Below are positions 11,016-19,827 of a DNA stretch of 64,000 bases, piece by piece. Origin of the DNA: Streptomyces cirratus (lineage in GTDB: Bacteria > Actinomycetota > Actinomycetes > Streptomycetales > Streptomycetaceae); NCBI RefSeq assembly GCF_014650775.1, contig NZ_BMVP01000002.1, positions 946,115 to 1,010,114 on the forward strand, in the 5' to 3' direction. The notes beneath the pieces are model-generated. The model was not told the DNA's origin, did no database searches, and saw nothing but the letters and a program-made list of their open reading frames with translations. Position 1 is the first letter of the stretch. The number at the start of each line of letters is the position of its first letter. Made by a program: the position numbers and the translations under genes.

Positions 11016-11615
11016 CTACGGGGTCGTGAGGAAGACGAGACGGGCCTTCTTCGCCGGGAGGAAGACCTCCGGGAGGTCGATCTCGGGGAGCTCGATCTCG
11101 GGGCCGATGGTGAAGCCCGAGTGCTCCAGCAAGGCGATGGCCTTGCCGTTGCGGGCGTCCGGTTCACCGACCAGGCGGCGGGCGCCGCAGCCTTCGAACA
11201 CGTACGCCGTGAGGACGCTCACCAGGGTCGCGCTGAACCCGTGTTCCGGAGCGCCCTGCGCGGGGCCGAGCAGCAGGTGGATGCCGACGTCTCCGGGCTG
11301 CACCTCGTAGCACTCGCTGATCCGGTCCTCGGCGCAGTCGTACGTCTGGAACAGCGCGACCGGCTCCCCGTCGCGGCGGACGAGGAACGCGTGGTGGGTG
11401 GTGCGCCGGTCGACGTCCTCGTAGATCTCCTGGACCAGCTCGCGGCCGGCTTCGGCCATGCCCCAGAACCGGGCCCGTTCCTCGATGACCCAGCTGTGGA
11501 TCAGGGCCGAGTCGGCGGCCGGGTCGACGGGGGTGAGGGTGACGGTGCCGAAGCCCTCGACGGCGCGGATGAACACGGGCTGCCGGGTGGCGGGAGCGCC
11601 GGAGGAGGCGGTCAT
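11016..11615 (-). CDS. IucB/AcsD-like siderophore-type GNAT acyltransferase
   Basis: A 199-residue acyltransferase related to the family that acylates hydroxylamines in hydroxamate siderophore synthesis (Acetyltransf_8). Supporting segments are the SWVIEERARFWGM start, YDCAEDRI, GDVGIHLLLGPAQG and the C-terminal RRLVGEPDARNGKAIALLEHSGF, all typical of IucB-like enzymes. ATG 11615 follows AAGGAA and overlaps the stop of the upstream acylase gene (ATGA), so the two are translationally coupled and share the iron-box promoter upstream. The substrate is not shown by the sequence. Confidence 0.85.
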   Translation of the reverse strand: MTASSGAPATRQPVFIRAVEGFGTVTLTPVDPAADSALIHSWVIEERARFWGMAEAGRELVQEIYEDVDRRTTHHAFLVRRDGEPVALFQTYDCAEDRISECYEVQPGDVGIHLLLGPAQGAPEHGFSATLVSVLTAYVFEGCGARRLVGEPDARNGKAIALLEHSGFTIGPEIELPEIDLPEVFLPAKKARLVFLTTP

Positions 11616-13675
11616 GCGGATTCCTTGGTGAGTCGGGCCCAGTCGGTGACGACGGGGACGAGTTCGCAGCGCGCCCACAGGGGGAGCTGGTCGCGGTGGT
11701 GCGGGGAGCCGGTGACGCCGTCCGCGCCCAGCGGAACCGCCCAGAGGCTGTCCTCGCGCCGGGCCAGGTCCCACACGTAGCGGGCCGCCGACGCGCGGGC
11801 GGCGAGGTCGGTGAGGCCGGGGACGGAACTGGTGGCGTTCACGCAGTCGTGGTCGCCGCCGAGGCCGGGCCACTCGGCGTCCGGGTCCGGGAGCGCCGAC
11901 CACGGGGCCAGCCGGTGGACCTCCGACCACGGTGTGTCGGTGGTGTGCGCGGCCGCGGTCTCCTCCAGGGCGGCGCGGACGTGCGCGGCGCGGTCCAGTG
12001 CGGGCAGGAGGGAGGTGGTGAGCAGGCCCTCCAGGGCGTAGCCGACGCGCGGGACCAGGTGCAGCCAGGGGTGGAACACCTCGGGGGCGGCGGGCGCGTC
12101 GGCCAGGCCGGCGAAGACGGGGTCGGAGGCGAAGCGGCGTACGGTCGCGGTCCGGAAGGCCGAGAAGACGGTGGCGTCGGTGGAGTCGGCCGCCATGTGC
12201 CGGTCCCAGGCGAGCAGGCGTTCCCTCAGCCGCTCCGCGTCGGGGGAGAGGCCTTCGAGCCCGGGCAGCAGGGCCAGAAGGGGTTCCGCCGAGGCCAGGT
12301 GGGTGTCCCGGTGTACGTCGGCCATCGCGGCCGGGGACCAGTCGGCCGAGCCGGAGAGCAGCTCGCGGATGCGGTTCGCGCGGTGCGGCGGCGCGAACTC
12401 GACGCCGAGAGGGGAGGCGATGCCGCGCGCGTTCGCCATGACGGCGAAGCCCTGGACCGGTTCGGCGGGGGGCTGCGCCCAGCCCTGCCAGGCGTACCGC
12501 GCCTCCCAGGCGGGCACCGGGCGCAGCCGGTTGGCGGGGTCGCGGTGCGGGACGGCTCCGGCGACCCGGTGCAGGAGCCCGCCGTCGGTGTCGGCGGCGT
12601 GGACCACGTTGACGGGTTCGGCCCAGCCGTCGAGGGCGTGGTCGATGTCGGTGACGGTGCGGGCGCGCAGCAGCGCGGGGAGGGCGGCGAAGCCGAGGTC
12701 GCGGCGGACGCGGGGCGGGTAGCGCAGGGACAGCGTCTGCTGCGCCGTGGGGGTGTGCGTGATGACCGGGCCGCGCGCGGTTTCCAGCACCTCGACGGTG
12801 ACCGGGTCGGCGCCGGCGACCGTGATGGTCTCGGTGTGCCGGTGGACGGGCTCCCAGGAGCCGTCCGGGCCCAGCGCCTCGGTGCCGTCACCGTCGGCGG
12901 CCGGGCGCAACTGCTCGACGTACAGGTCCTGGTAGTCGGCCATGGCGTTGGTGATGGCCCAGGCGGCGCTGCCGGTGTGGCCGAAGTGGGCGAGACCGGG
13001 GACGCCGGGGACGGCGAGGCCGAGGACGTCGTACTCGGGGCAGGAGAGACGTATCTGCTGGTAGACGCCCGGGTCCTCGATGAACCGGTGGGGGTCGCCC
13101 GCGATGATCGCCGCTCCGGTGGCGGTGCGTTCCCCGGGGACCAGCCAGCCGTTGCTGCCGGCGGTGCCGGGGCCGTCGGTGGCGAAGAGGGTGGCGGCGT
13201 CGTCGCCGAGGGCGCGGGCGACGCGTTCGCGCCAGAGCTTGGTGGCGAAACCGGCGAAGAGGATGTGGGTGGCGATCCAGATGGAGAGCGGGACCCACGG
13301 CTCCCAGGGGGCGGGGCCGTGCCCGGTGCGCGCGAACCGCTCGTCGCGGGCGGCGCCTTCGGCGAGGCCGTCGTTGACGCCGTCGACGTAGGCGCGTACC
13401 CAGGCGGCGGTCTGCGGGTCGAGGGCGTCGTGGCAGCGGCGCGCGGTGTCGTCGAGCCGGGCCTGGCGGGCGAAGCGGTCCCAGGCGACGGCCCCGGGGC
13501 CGAGGAAGGAGGCGCTCGACCCCTGGGCGCGGTGCCGCTCCACCTCGATCTGCCAGGCCCGGTCCAGGGCGGTGACGCGGCCCTGGGCGCGGGCGAGGCC
13601 GAGGTGGTCGCCGGCGCGGAGGTGGGGGATGCCCCAGCTGTCGCGGTAGAGCTCCGCGTCGTCCGTGCTGCGCAT
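11612..13675 (-). CDS. Penicillin-acylase-family Ntn hydrolase, iron regulated
   Basis: A 687-residue member of the penicillin amidase family, which cleaves itself into alpha and beta chains and hydrolyses amides. The alpha chain begins at once (RDSWGIPHLRAGD) with no signal peptide, so I expect a cytoplasmic enzyme, unlike secreted penicillin or AHL acylases. The processing site is TAG-SNGWLVPG; Ser174 would become the N-terminal nucleophile. The next gene encodes an IucB-like acyltransferase, and a near-consensus iron box lies 26 bases upstream of the ATG, which points to siderophore metabolism. I recall that some desferrioxamine clusters contain such a pair (desG/desH) linked to aryl-acylated products; here the pair stands apart from a des cluster. 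The exact substrate is open. Confidence 0.85.
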   Translation of the reverse strand: MRSTDDAELYRDSWGIPHLRAGDHLGLARAQGRVTALDRAWQIEVERHRAQGSSASFLGPGAVAWDRFARQARLDDTARRCHDALDPQTAAWVRAYVDGVNDGLAEGAARDERFARTGHGPAPWEPWVPLSIWIATHILFAGFATKLWRERVARALGDDAATLFATDGPGTAGSNGWLVPGERTATGAAIIAGDPHRFIEDPGVYQQIRLSCPEYDVLGLAVPGVPGLAHFGHTGSAAWAITNAMADYQDLYVEQLRPAADGDGTEALGPDGSWEPVHRHTETITVAGADPVTVEVLETARGPVITHTPTAQQTLSLRYPPRVRRDLGFAALPALLRARTVTDIDHALDGWAEPVNVVHAADTDGGLLHRVAGAVPHRDPANRLRPVPAWEARYAWQGWAQPPAEPVQGFAVMANARGIASPLGVEFAPPHRANRIRELLSGSADWSPAAMADVHRDTHLASAEPLLALLPGLEGLSPDAERLRERLLAWDRHMAADSTDATVFSAFRTATVRRFASDPVFAGLADAPAAPEVFHPWLHLVPRVGYALEGLLTTSLLPALDRAAHVRAALEETAAAHTTDTPWSEVHRLAPWSALPDPDAEWPGLGGDHDCVNATSSVPGLTDLAARASAARYVWDLARREDSLWAVPLGADGVTGSPHHRDQLPLWARCELVPVVTDWARLTKESA

Positions 13676-13700
13676 GCTGGGGTCCCCCCGTGGTAGCGGC

Positions 13701-13719
13701 TTAGGTAAGGCTACCCTAA
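13701..13719 (-). promoter_or_regulatory. DmdR/IdeR-type iron box
   Basis: TTAGGTAAGGCTACCCTAA matches the DtxR-family consensus TTAGGTTAGGCTAACCTAA at 17 of 19 positions. It lies just upstream of the acylase start codon at 13675. DmdR1 with Fe2+ would repress the acylase-acyltransferase operon when iron is plentiful. Confidence 0.85.
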
Positions 13720-13746
13720 TGCCCAGCGGCTATAGCGGTAGGGGGA

Positions 13747-14247
13747 TCAGACGCCGACAGTGCCGTCGATCGCCTCTCGCAGGAAGTCGGCGTGGCCGTT
13801 GTGGCGGGCGTACTCGTGGATCATGTGCAGCATCAAGTGCCTGAGCGTGACCTCCGCCTCCCACCTGGGGACGTAGAAGCGCACGTCGATGGAGTCGGCG
13901 GCGGCCTCCACGGCGCGCGAGTGCTCGACCTCCGCCTCCCAGGCCCCGAACGCCTCGGCGCGGGTGGAGGAGGAGGCGTCGTAGGCGGCCTGGAAGTCGT
14001 GCCGGTCCGACCACACGTGCGGTACGTCGGCGCCGCCGGCCGTGCGGCGGAACCACTGCCGCTCGACCTCGGCCATGTGCCGTACGAGGCCCAGCAGGGA
14101 CATGGTCGAGGGCGGTGACGCCGGCCGGCGCAGGTCCTCGTCGGAAAGGCCCTCGCACTTCATGGCGAGGGTGGCTCGGTGGAAGTCGAGGTGGGCGCGC
14201 AGACTCTCGCGCTCATCGGCGATCGGGGAGGGTGGGATGCGTTCCAT
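13747..14247 (-). CDS. DinB-superfamily protein (DUF664 type)
   Basis: A 166-residue four-helix-bundle protein of the DinB/YfiT group, often metal binding and in actinobacteria often linked to mycothiol-dependent chemistry. The spaced histidines expected of the metal site are visible: VRHMAEVERQWF, then LRHLMLHMIHEYARHNGHADFLRE. The ATG is at 14247. It lies downstream of a GNAT gene on the same strand and just upstream of the iron box, whose promoter is for the next operon. Function is not established for this subfamily. Confidence 0.85.
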   Translation of the reverse strand: MERIPPSPIADERESLRAHLDFHRATLAMKCEGLSDEDLRRPASPPSTMSLLGLVRHMAEVERQWFRRTAGGADVPHVWSDRHDFQAAYDASSSTRAEAFGAWEAEVEHSRAVEAAADSIDVRFYVPRWEAEVTLRHLMLHMIHEYARHNGHADFLREAIDGTVGV

Positions 14248-14316
14248 GTACGGATCTTGCCGCGCGGGGGACCGCGGACGGAAGGCAGTTTCCTCCGGGG
14301 TTCCCCTGGCGGGCCG

Positions 14317-14346
14317 TCAGACCTGCCACGTTCAGACCTGCCACAC
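14317..14346. repeat. 15-bp tandem duplication at a stop codon
   Basis: TCAGACCTGCCACGT (14317-14331) is followed at once by TCAGACCTGCCACAC (14332-14346). The second copy carries the stop codon of the GNAT gene on the minus strand, so the duplication left the coding region intact. Confidence 0.8.
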
Positions 14347-15150
14347 GTACGGCACCGTCGTCCCCAGAACCTGGAAGCCGAGCCGCTCCAGGATCGGGCG
14401 GCTGTCGGCCGAAGCGTCCACCTGGAGGTACGGGATGCCGCGGCGCGCCGCCAGGCGGGCGCGGTGGGCGACCAGGAGGCGGTAGATGCCGCGGCCGCGC
14501 CACTCGGGGGCCGTGCCGCCGCCCCACAGGCCCGCGAAGGAGGAGCCCGGGACCATCTCCATCCGGGCCGCGCTGACCGGTGTGTCACCCGCCATCGCGA
14601 CCACGGCCTCGATGGTCTCGGGCCGCTCCCGCAGCAGGGTGAGGACCTGCTCGCGGATGCGCGGGCGCTCTACGCCGAAGGCCCGGGCGTGGGCCTCCAT
14701 CAGCAGGTCCACCCCCGCCTCGTCCGCCACCACCCGCAGCGTGATCCCCTCCGGCGGCTCCACCGGAAGCCCGGCCAGAGCGTCCGTCCGGGCCACCAGC
14801 AGGGTCTCGGGCGGCTCGGGCACGAAGCCCGCGGCGCGCAGCCGGTCCGCCAGGTCGGCCGGGCGGTCGTAGTCGTACAGCTTCCACTCGAAGCCCGCCG
14901 GCTGCCCGGTCCGCGCGTGCTGCCCGAAGTGCGCGATCTGCGCTGCGATCTCGGCGTCCGCGTTCCCCTCGTCCAACTCCGACCAGAGCACGCCGTTCCA
15001 GCCGAGCAGCCCGGGCACCGTCTGCCGGACGACGGAGCCCACCCGCTCGACCCGCGCCAGGGCCGAGTCGGGCCGTGCGTCACGGCGCATCTGAGCGTCG
15101 TACAGGGCACGCACCTTCAACAGGTCGTCACGGTCCATCGCAGTCGCCAT
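14332..15150 (-). CDS. GNAT-family N-acetyltransferase (two-domain)
   Basis: A 272-residue protein whose C-terminal half is a GNAT domain: the acetyl-CoA loop is in APEWRGRGIYRLLVAHRARLAARRG, written here only to show the Q/R-x-x-G-x-G/A type turn WRGRGIY, followed by YLQVDASADSRPILERLGF. The N-terminal half looks like a degenerate GNAT or linker domain (KLYDYDRPADLADRLRAAGF). The substrate is unknown. ATG 15150 is the likely start; ATG 15138 in frame is possible. It is divergent from the cupin gene, with only 54 bases between the two starts. Confidence 0.8.
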   Translation of the reverse strand: MATAMDRDDLLKVRALYDAQMRRDARPDSALARVERVGSVVRQTVPGLLGWNGVLWSELDEGNADAEIAAQIAHFGQHARTGQPAGFEWKLYDYDRPADLADRLRAAGFVPEPPETLLVARTDALAGLPVEPPEGITLRVVADEAGVDLLMEAHARAFGVERPRIREQVLTLLRERPETIEAVVAMAGDTPVSAARMEMVPGSSFAGLWGGGTAPEWRGRGIYRLLVAHRARLAARRGIPYLQVDASADSRPILERLGFQVLGTTVPYVWQV

Positions 15151-15204
15151 CCGCCCAGCCCACCACCCGCCGCCGGTCCCGCACAACTGCATTAACCTCG
15201 CCCC

Positions 15205-15711
15205 GTGAACGACCACTCGACGCCCGCCGCTTCCGCCCCCGCCGTCTACACCGGCAAGGCCGCCCCCGATGCCGCCGCCGACCGTGGCTGGCTCCTCGGG
15301 CACTTCAAGGCGCCCGGCGACCCCCGCCACAGCGAGGACGTGGAGATCAAGTGGGGCGTCCACCCCAAGGGCGACGAGCGGGCGCAGTGGGTCACCGCAG
15401 AAGAGCGCACCGCCCTCCAGGTGCTGATCAGCGGGCGGTTCCGGCTGGAGTTCCCCGGCCGCAGCGTCGTCCTCGCCGAACAGGGCGACTACGTCGTCTG
15501 GGGCCCGGGCGTCGACCACTCCTGGTACGCGGAAGAGGACACGGTGGTCCTCACGGTCCGCTGGCCCTCGATCCCCGGCTACCGGGCCGAAGCGCCGTCG
15601 GGTGAGGTGTCCCGGCAGAGCGGCCCGGCTCCGGCTCCGGCCCCCTGTGACGATGCGCACGAAAGGGACCAACGATCACGAACCGCTGCGATCCTCGACG
15701 GTGGACTGTAA
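15205..15711 (+). CDS. Cupin-like protein, function unknown
   Basis: A 168-residue cytoplasmic protein. The middle part (about 70-120) reads like one cupin beta-barrel: TALQVLISGRFRLEFPG, then EQGDYVVWGPGVDHSWYAEEDTVVLTVRWP. The second cupin motif contributes the GVDHSW histidine, but the usual HxH-E of the first motif is not evident, so metal binding is doubtful. The last ~30 residues are disordered (PAPAPAP) and diverge from a normal family end. The start is GTG 15205. Genes of this type are sometimes labelled signal peptidase in databases; I see no basis for that. Confidence 0.7.
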   Translation: MNDHSTPAASAPAVYTGKAAPDAAADRGWLLGHFKAPGDPRHSEDVEIKWGVHPKGDERAQWVTAEERTALQVLISGRFRLEFPGRSVVLAEQGDYVVWGPGVDHSWYAEEDTVVLTVRWPSIPGYRAEAPSGEVSRQSGPAPAPAPCDDAHERDQRSRTAAILDGGL

Positions 15712-15836
15712 GGCCCCGGCGCAGGCGCGAGCCAGAACCGGCGAAGTTCAGAACTTCGGCCGGACCTTCACACGTTCAGGCGTTCTTTGCGACGGGCCGT
15801 CTCCCGTGAAGATCCGAACCACAGGGAGCACGTCCG

Positions 15837-18116
15837 TTGGCAGCAATCGCACGGTGGTGCGTCCGGCACCGCCTGGCCACCGTCCTGATCTGGCTGCTCG
15901 CCCTCGCCGGGACGGCAGTCGCCGCCGGAGCCGCCGGACCGGCGTTCTCCAACGACTACGAGGTCCCCGGAACCGAGTCCGGCCGGGCCACCACCCTCCT
16001 GCGCGAAGGCTTCCACGGCCAGGGCGGTGACACCGACACCATCGTCTGGCGGACCCCCGACCACCAGACGGCCCGCACCCCCGCCGTCCGGCAGCGGATG
16101 ACGGCGGCACTGGAAGCGGTGTCACGCCTGCCCGGCGTCGGATCGGTCGCCGGCCCCTACGGCCCCCACCCCGGTCAGGCCGCGCAGATCAGCCCGGACG
16201 GGCGCACCGCCTACGCCGTCGTCACCTTCGACCGGCCGGCCGACTCCGTACCCAAGGCCCAGGCCGAGGCCGTGGTCCGAGCGGCCAAGAACCCGGCCAC
16301 GCAGAGCGACGGGCTCCAGGTGGAACTCGGCGGCCGCGCCATCGCCCTGACGCAGACGCCCAGCGCCCACTACGCCGAGGCCGTCGGCGTGGTCATCGCG
16401 GCCGTCGTCCTCTTCCTCGCCTTCGGCTCCCTCGCCGCGAGCCTGCTGCCCATCGCCACCGCCCTGGTCAGCGTCGGCACCGCCTACTCCGGGACCACCC
16501 TCCTCGGGCACGTCATGCCCGTCGCCGACTTCGCCCCGATGCTGGGCACGCTCGTAGGCCTCGGAGTCGGCATCGACTACGCGCTGTTCATCGTCACCCG
16601 GCACCGCAAGGGCCTCGGCCGCGGCCTGCCCGTCGAGGAGGCGGCCGCACACGCCGTGGCCACCACCGGCCGCGCCGTGGTCTTCGCCGGGGCCACCGTC
16701 TGCATCGCGCTGCTCGGCATGCTGGTGCTGCGGCTCGACTTCCTCGACGGCGTCGCGATCGCGGCCTCCCTCACCGTGGTGCTCACCGTGGCCGCGTCGG
16801 TCACCCTGCTCCCCGCCCTCCTCTCGGTCATCGGCCCGCGCGCCCTCTCGCGCCGCGAGCGCCGCAGGCTTGCGGCGCAGGGACCGCGGCCCGAGGCGGC
16901 CGCCGGGTTCGCCGCCCGGTGGTCCGCCTTCGTCGAACGCCACCCCAAGCTGCTCGGACTCCTCGCCGCCGCCGTGATGGTGGTACTGGCGCTCCCCACC
17001 GCCTCCTTGCACCTCGGCACCTCGGACCAGGGCAACGACCCTGCCGCCTCCACCACCCGCAAGGCCTACGACCTGCTGGCGGGAAGCCCGTCGCGGGATG
17101 CGGCGCCCGGGTCGCCGGCCCCGGGGTTCGGCCCCGGGACGAACGGGCCGCTCACCGTCGTCGCCCGGCTCGACGGCGCCGGCGACCGGATCGCCGTCGA
17201 CCGGCTGGCCGAGGCGCTGCGCACCACGAAGGGCGTGGCCTCGGCCGCCCCGCCCGTGTTCGACCGGAGCGCCGACACCGCCGTCCTGACCGTCGTACCG
17301 GACTCCGCGCCCCAGTCCCGCGCCACCAGCGACCTCGTCGACAGGCTGCGCCGGGACGTCATACCGCGGGCCGCGCGGGGCAGTTCGATGGAGGCCCACG
17401 TCGGTGGTGTGACCGCCTCCTTCGACGACTTCGCCGAGGTGATCATCGGGAAACTACCGCTGTTCGTCTCGGTGGTGATCACCCTGGGCTGCGCCCTCCT
17501 GCTGCTGGGCTTCCGGTCCATCGGGATCCCGGTCAAGGCCGCCGTCATGAACCTCGCGGCCGTCGCCTCCTCCTTCGGCGTCGTCGTCGGCGTCTTCCAG
17601 TGGGGCTGGGGCAGCGAGCTGCTAGGCCTGGGCCGCGCGGGCCCGATCGAGCCGTTCCTCCCCGTGATCATGGTGTCGGTGCTCTTCGGGCTCTCCATGG
17701 ACTACCAGGTCTTCCTGGTGAGCCGGATGTACGAGGAGTGGCTGGAGACCGGCGACAACCGCCGCGCCGTCCGTGTCGGGCTGGCGGAGACCAGCCGGGT
17801 CATCAACTCGGCGGCCGTCATCATGATCTCCGTCTTCCTGGCGTTCGTCCTCAGCGGTGACCGGCTGATCGCGATGTTCGGCATCGCCCTCGCGTCCGCC
17901 GTCGCGCTCGACGCCTTCGTCCTGCGAACGCTGCTGGTCCCCGCGCTGATGCACATGCTCGGCGGCGCCAACTGGTGGCTGCCCGCGTGGCTGGACCGCA
18001 GGCTGCCGCGCATCAGCATCGAGCCGCCCGAATGCGGCGACCGTGCGACACTCCCGGCGCAGGGGGGCGGTGCCGGCGCCCCCTCCGCCACCGACGCCGC
18101 CACCGCGGCCCGGTGA
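15837..18116 (+). CDS. MMPL/RND-family membrane transporter
   Basis: A 759-residue inner-membrane protein of the MMPL group, proton-driven exporters of lipids or other hydrophobic molecules. It shows the duplicated RND layout: one helix, an extracellular loop (about 45-180), a block of five to six helices with VGLGVGIDYALFIVTRHRKG, a second loop, and a second block with FGLSMDYQVFLVSRMYEEW. The GxxxDY elements in the two halves carry the proton-relay aspartates. The start is TTG 15837 after AGGGAG. A GNAT gene follows 40 bases later. The substrate cannot be told from sequence. Confidence 0.92.
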   Translation: MAAIARWCVRHRLATVLIWLLALAGTAVAAGAAGPAFSNDYEVPGTESGRATTLLREGFHGQGGDTDTIVWRTPDHQTARTPAVRQRMTAALEAVSRLPGVGSVAGPYGPHPGQAAQISPDGRTAYAVVTFDRPADSVPKAQAEAVVRAAKNPATQSDGLQVELGGRAIALTQTPSAHYAEAVGVVIAAVVLFLAFGSLAASLLPIATALVSVGTAYSGTTLLGHVMPVADFAPMLGTLVGLGVGIDYALFIVTRHRKGLGRGLPVEEAAAHAVATTGRAVVFAGATVCIALLGMLVLRLDFLDGVAIAASLTVVLTVAASVTLLPALLSVIGPRALSRRERRRLAAQGPRPEAAAGFAARWSAFVERHPKLLGLLAAAVMVVLALPTASLHLGTSDQGNDPAASTTRKAYDLLAGSPSRDAAPGSPAPGFGPGTNGPLTVVARLDGAGDRIAVDRLAEALRTTKGVASAAPPVFDRSADTAVLTVVPDSAPQSRATSDLVDRLRRDVIPRAARGSSMEAHVGGVTASFDDFAEVIIGKLPLFVSVVITLGCALLLLGFRSIGIPVKAAVMNLAAVASSFGVVVGVFQWGWGSELLGLGRAGPIEPFLPVIMVSVLFGLSMDYQVFLVSRMYEEWLETGDNRRAVRVGLAETSRVINSAAVIMISVFLAFVLSGDRLIAMFGIALASAVALDAFVLRTLLVPALMHMLGGANWWLPAWLDRRLPRISIEPPECGDRATLPAQGGGAGAPSATDAATAAR

Positions 18117-18156
18117 TGTCGGCCGGCCGATCCGACCGATCCGAAGGAAGAGCCTC

Positions 18157-18711
18157 ATGTTCTCGATAGACCTCGCCGCCGACGCCCGGCTGTTCCCGCT
18201 GGAGATCTGGCACGCCGAGGAGTTCCTCGCGCACATGGACCGCGGCCGCGAGTACATCGGCGAGCACATCCAGCTGCCCGACTTCGTCACGGACCTCGAC
18301 TCGGCACGCGCCTTCCTCTCCGCGTACGCGCAGAAGACGGCTGCCGATGGCGGACGGCTCTACGGGATCCGGGTGGACGGGAAGCTCGTCGGGGGAGTCC
18401 TCTTCCGGATCTTCGAGGCGGAGACCGGGAACTGCGAGGTCGGCTGCTGGCTGGAGCCCGCCGCGGCCGGCCGGGGACTGGTCACCGCAGCCTGCCGGAT
18501 CCTCATCGACTGGGCCTTGCGGGAGCGCGGCATGCACCGCGTGGAGTGGCGCGCCTCCTCCGCCAACCACAAGAGCCTCGCGACGGCCGGGCGCCTCGGC
18601 ATGAAGCGGGAGGCGGTGCTGCGGGAGAACTACCTGCACCGCGGCGTCCGCCAGGACACCGAGATCTGGGCGGTACTGGCCTCCGAATGGCCGGAACCCG
18701 CCGGGCGGTGA
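18157..18711 (+). CDS. RimJ/RimL-like GNAT acetyltransferase
   Basis: A 184-residue GNAT protein resembling ribosomal-protein-Ser/Ala acetyltransferases: VGGVLFRIFEAETGNCEVGCWL, cut to the signature NCEVGCWL, then EPAAAGRGLVTAACRILIDWA and SANHKSLATAGRLGMKREAVLREN. ATG 18157 follows GAAGGAAGAG. It is 40 bases downstream of the MMPL gene and may be co-transcribed. The acceptor is unknown; family members act on protein N-termini or small amines. Confidence 0.88.
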   Translation: MFSIDLAADARLFPLEIWHAEEFLAHMDRGREYIGEHIQLPDFVTDLDSARAFLSAYAQKTAADGGRLYGIRVDGKLVGGVLFRIFEAETGNCEVGCWLEPAAAGRGLVTAACRILIDWALRERGMHRVEWRASSANHKSLATAGRLGMKREAVLRENYLHRGVRQDTEIWAVLASEWPEPAGR

Positions 18712-18813
18712 CCGGGCCCGCCACTGGTGCGCCGTAACTCGCCGCCCACCTGGGCAGATGCGGCACGGCGACTTCTCAGGAACCTCTCAGAAACGCCGCC
18801 TACGGTGCCCCGC

Positions 18814-19395
18814 ATGGAGACCACCAAGACCCCCGCCCCCGCCGACGCCGAGACCCCCGAGGACGTGACGGTGGCCGACAAGCCCGTCGACCTCGTCAAG
18901 GAGGACCCCGCCGAGATCGACGAGGCGGCCGAGACGGCGGCCGAGGCTGACGGAGCCGATGAAACGGACTCGGTGGAGGAGCGCGACGGCGGCGTCGGGG
19001 CAGCCGCCGGTGCCATCGTCGCCTCCGCGCTCGGCACCGTCGCCCTCAGCGGCAGCTGGATCTCCCGCGTCGCCGCCGAGCGCGAGAACCTCGTCAACCA
19101 GCTCGACCTGAGCGCCGGCGCCGACAACAACGAGAAGATCGCCGCGCTCTACAGCTCGCCGTGGCACGCGACCGCCCTCGTCAACGGCGTCCTCGCCACC
19201 ATCGCGCTCCTCGTCGCCGTCTTCGTCCTGGCCCGCCCGGCGTTCGGCAGCCCCGGCCGCACCCTCCCCACCTGGGTCCGGTCCGTCGCCTGGGCGGCCG
19301 TCGCCCTCGCCGTCCTCGGGATCCTGCTCTTCGCACTCATGTACTTCGACGTCCTCCTCCCCGTCCCGACGGCCCCCGCCCAGCCCGCCGGCTAG
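18814..19395 (+). CDS. Membrane protein with acidic N-terminus, unknown function
   Basis: A 193-residue protein. The first ~60 residues are strongly acidic and Pro/Ala-rich, probably disordered and cytoplasmic. Three hydrophobic stretches follow: GVGAAAGAIVASALGTVAL, ALVNGVLATIALLVAVFVLA, and SVAWAAVALAVLGILLFALM. I recognise no domain. The ATG 18814 start gives a clean acidic leader; an upstream ATG at 18727 would add basic residues unlike the rest. It reads in the same direction as its neighbours but is not tightly linked to them. Confidence 0.7.
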   Translation: METTKTPAPADAETPEDVTVADKPVDLVKEDPAEIDEAAETAAEADGADETDSVEERDGGVGAAAGAIVASALGTVALSGSWISRVAAERENLVNQLDLSAGADNNEKIAALYSSPWHATALVNGVLATIALLVAVFVLARPAFGSPGRTLPTWVRSVAWAAVALAVLGILLFALMYFDVLLPVPTAPAQPAG

Positions 19396-19574
19396 GCACC
19401 GTCTTAGCTCCCCCTCCCCCCTCCCGCGGCCCGCCTCAGGCATCCACGGCCCCCGCCTAAGGCACCCCGGCCCGTACAGATGCGGCATGCGCCCGATGCG
19501 GTGGTACCCCCTGGGACGCGATTCTTGGACCACACCGAACGAGGTGTCCGAGAAACGCAACCAGGGAGTACGAG

Positions 19575-19748
19575 ATGTTCGCCTACGAAATCGCCACCGC
19601 CCGCCGCGCCGACCTCATCCGCGAGGCCGCCGACTACCGCCTGGCCCGGGAGGCCAAGAAGGCGCGCCGCGCCGCCTCCTCACGGAGCCGGGAATCCGGA
19701 GGGGCATTGGTGACGAGCCAACGCAGCCGCTTCACACCGGCCGCGTGA
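19575..19748 (+). CDS. Small basic hypothetical protein
   Basis: A 57-residue ORF starting MFAYEIATARRADLIREAAD, with CAGGGAG seven bases before the ATG. The N-terminal ~35 residues are an amphipathic, Arg/Ala-rich helix (DYRLAREAKKARRAA); the tail is Ser/Arg-rich. I recall small Streptomyces proteins with this MFAYEI... start, of unknown role. It ends 79 bases before the large LuxR gene. Confidence 0.65.
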   Translation: MFAYEIATARRADLIREAADYRLAREAKKARRAASSRSRESGGALVTSQRSRFTPAA

Positions 19749-19827
19749 ACCGCCCGCACAGCGGCTCCACTGACCCGACATGACGGGCGCACCGATAACG
19801 ACTGCCACAGGGCAGCACCCCTGTGCG

